Positions 40,816-41,162 of a DNA stretch of 41,162 nucleotides are shown piece by piece (the stretch's first letter is position 1; each line of letters starts with the position of its first letter). Origin of the DNA: JAUREX01 sp044356825. Its GTDB lineage: Bacteria > Pseudomonadota > Alphaproteobacteria > Rhodobacterales > Rhodobacteraceae. The stretch covers positions 1 through 41,162 of the forward strand of contig JBIKVM010000005.1 in assembly GCA_044356825.1 (NCBI GenBank), in the 5' to 3' direction. The notes under the pieces are model-generated. The model worked only from the letters and a program-made list of their open reading frames with translations, was not told where the DNA came from and searched no databases. The translations under genes were made by a program, and so were the position numbers.

Positions 40816-40982
40816 CGCGGATGGTCGCGGGTGGCCGTCGTAGAACCCGGGATGGGCGCCTGGTCGGCCCCCCACTGCTACACGGATGCAGTCAACCGCG
40901 ACGCTGCGAGCAAATTTCGCTGCCAGTCGCGTATGAACCGAATGACGAGCCAAACCATCGGCTCTTCAATTATAACAAAGGC
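40816..40982. other. Spacer between two IS elements
   Basis: A 167-base spacer between the rve-type IS and the truncated IS5/IS4-type transposase. It holds a small inverted repeat (GAGCC, 8-base loop, GGCTC) and an AT-rich patch (CAATTATAACAAAG) just past the transposase stop, which may be the terminal part of the second IS. No gene seen. Confidence 0.4.
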
Positions 40983-41162
40983 TTAGAGGGCAGAGAGGGT
41001 TGGGCGCCAGACCCATCCCCTCCGGCAGTTATACATGAAGCGGTTCATGAGTGTGATGCGGATGTATATTTCGGCGGTTTGGCGGTCTGGGTCCCTCGCG
41101 GCGATGCGCTCGCCAAAGGACTTGAGGCAGCGCATCTTGGCTTCGGCGCGGCTGCGGGCGTG
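40983..41162 (-). CDS. IS5/IS4-type transposase, C-terminal part (cut by window edge)
   Basis: The minus-strand frame is open from the window edge to TAA and gives 59 residues: RSRAEAKMRCLKSFGERI, then ARDPDRQTAEIYIRITLMNRF, then the tail RRGWVWRPTLSAL. The R-x-E-A-K-M-R...G-R or E-R, R-Q-x-x-E-x-x-x-R...NRF layout is that of the end of IS5/IS4 superfamily transposases. The remainder lies outside the window, so I cannot tell whether the gene is intact. Confidence 0.75.
   Translation of the reverse strand, partial: HARSRAEAKMRCLKSFGERIAARDPDRQTAEIYIRITLMNRFMYNCRRGWVWRPTLSAL

Noticed and set aside
40552..40986. Plus-strand open frame of 144 codons across the right IS end
   Set aside because: It covers the inverted repeat and the antisense of the transposase start; the similar frame at the left end shows it reflects the repeats, not a gene.
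1..41162. CRISPR array, tRNA or rRNA genes
   Set aside because: No regularly spaced short repeats, no cloverleaf-type tRNA sequence with its conserved T-loop, and no rRNA-like stretch were seen on either strand.

Overview
The window is very GC-rich, densely packed bacterial DNA. Gene content (Dpp-type peptide transporter, Gfo/Idh/MocA oxidoreductases, ureide-type hydrolases) and codon choice look like an alphaproteobacterium, most likely Rhodobacterales. That placement is inference; there is no rRNA or tRNA here to test it.

Left end (1-5094): the end of a prophage, all on the + strand. Two related small tail-fibre-like proteins (the first truncated by the window edge) are followed by a tail assembly chaperone, a 648-residue Ala/Gly-rich repetitive protein, a small baseplate-type protein, and a lysis cassette: a one-TM coiled-coil protein, an M15 endolysin with a C-terminal TM helix, an i-spanin, and an o-spanin lipoprotein largely nested in the i-spanin gene.

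Centre (5201-39272): an apparently self-contained catabolic island of 30 genes in three transcription units. From a 161-bp divergent promoter region (16390-16550) a 10-gene operon runs left (two DUF4438 proteins, Ldh2-type dehydrogenase, creatinase-like M24 protein, amidohydrolase, aminotransferase, orphan TIM-barrel protein, allantoinase/dihydroorotase-like hydrolase, DppD, DppF). An 18-gene run goes right (M32 carboxypeptidase, aminotransferase, VOC protein, aspartoacylase-like protein, PuuE-like and AllA-like ureide enzymes, DapA-like aldolase/lyase, GntR/FCD regulator, epimerase, Gfo/Idh, peptide-binding protein, DppB, DppC, second Gfo/Idh, SDR, M20 dipeptidase, heterodimeric ABC exporter). 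A two-gene unit (M14 carboxypeptidase, third Gfo/Idh) converges on it from the right. Almost all junctions are 4-bp ATGA/GTGA overlaps or similarly tight.

A TTGT-type GntR/FCD operator lies between the divergent promoters as a 24-bp near-perfect palindrome. A 17-bp relative of it (14 of 17 identical) sits inside a good sigma70-like promoter facing the two-gene unit. This argues that one regulator, encoded inside the right operon, controls all 30 genes. The importer is split between the two divergent arms, so both must be expressed together. Peptidases of four clans, ureide-type hydrolases (two unrelated allantoinase folds plus a ureidoglycolate-lyase homologue), aminotransferases and dehydrogenases suggest uptake and complete breakdown of a modified peptide or amino-acid conjugate, possibly carrying a ureido or guanidino group. 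The substrate is not known from the sequence.

Right end (about 39500-41162): an IS with a single rve/DDE transposase and long imperfect inverted repeats, then the C-terminal end of an IS5/IS4-type transposase cut by the window edge. A degenerate piece of that same transposase end recurs at 5171-5197, between prophage and island, so related IS debris brackets the island on both sides. No tRNA, rRNA or CRISPR array was seen.
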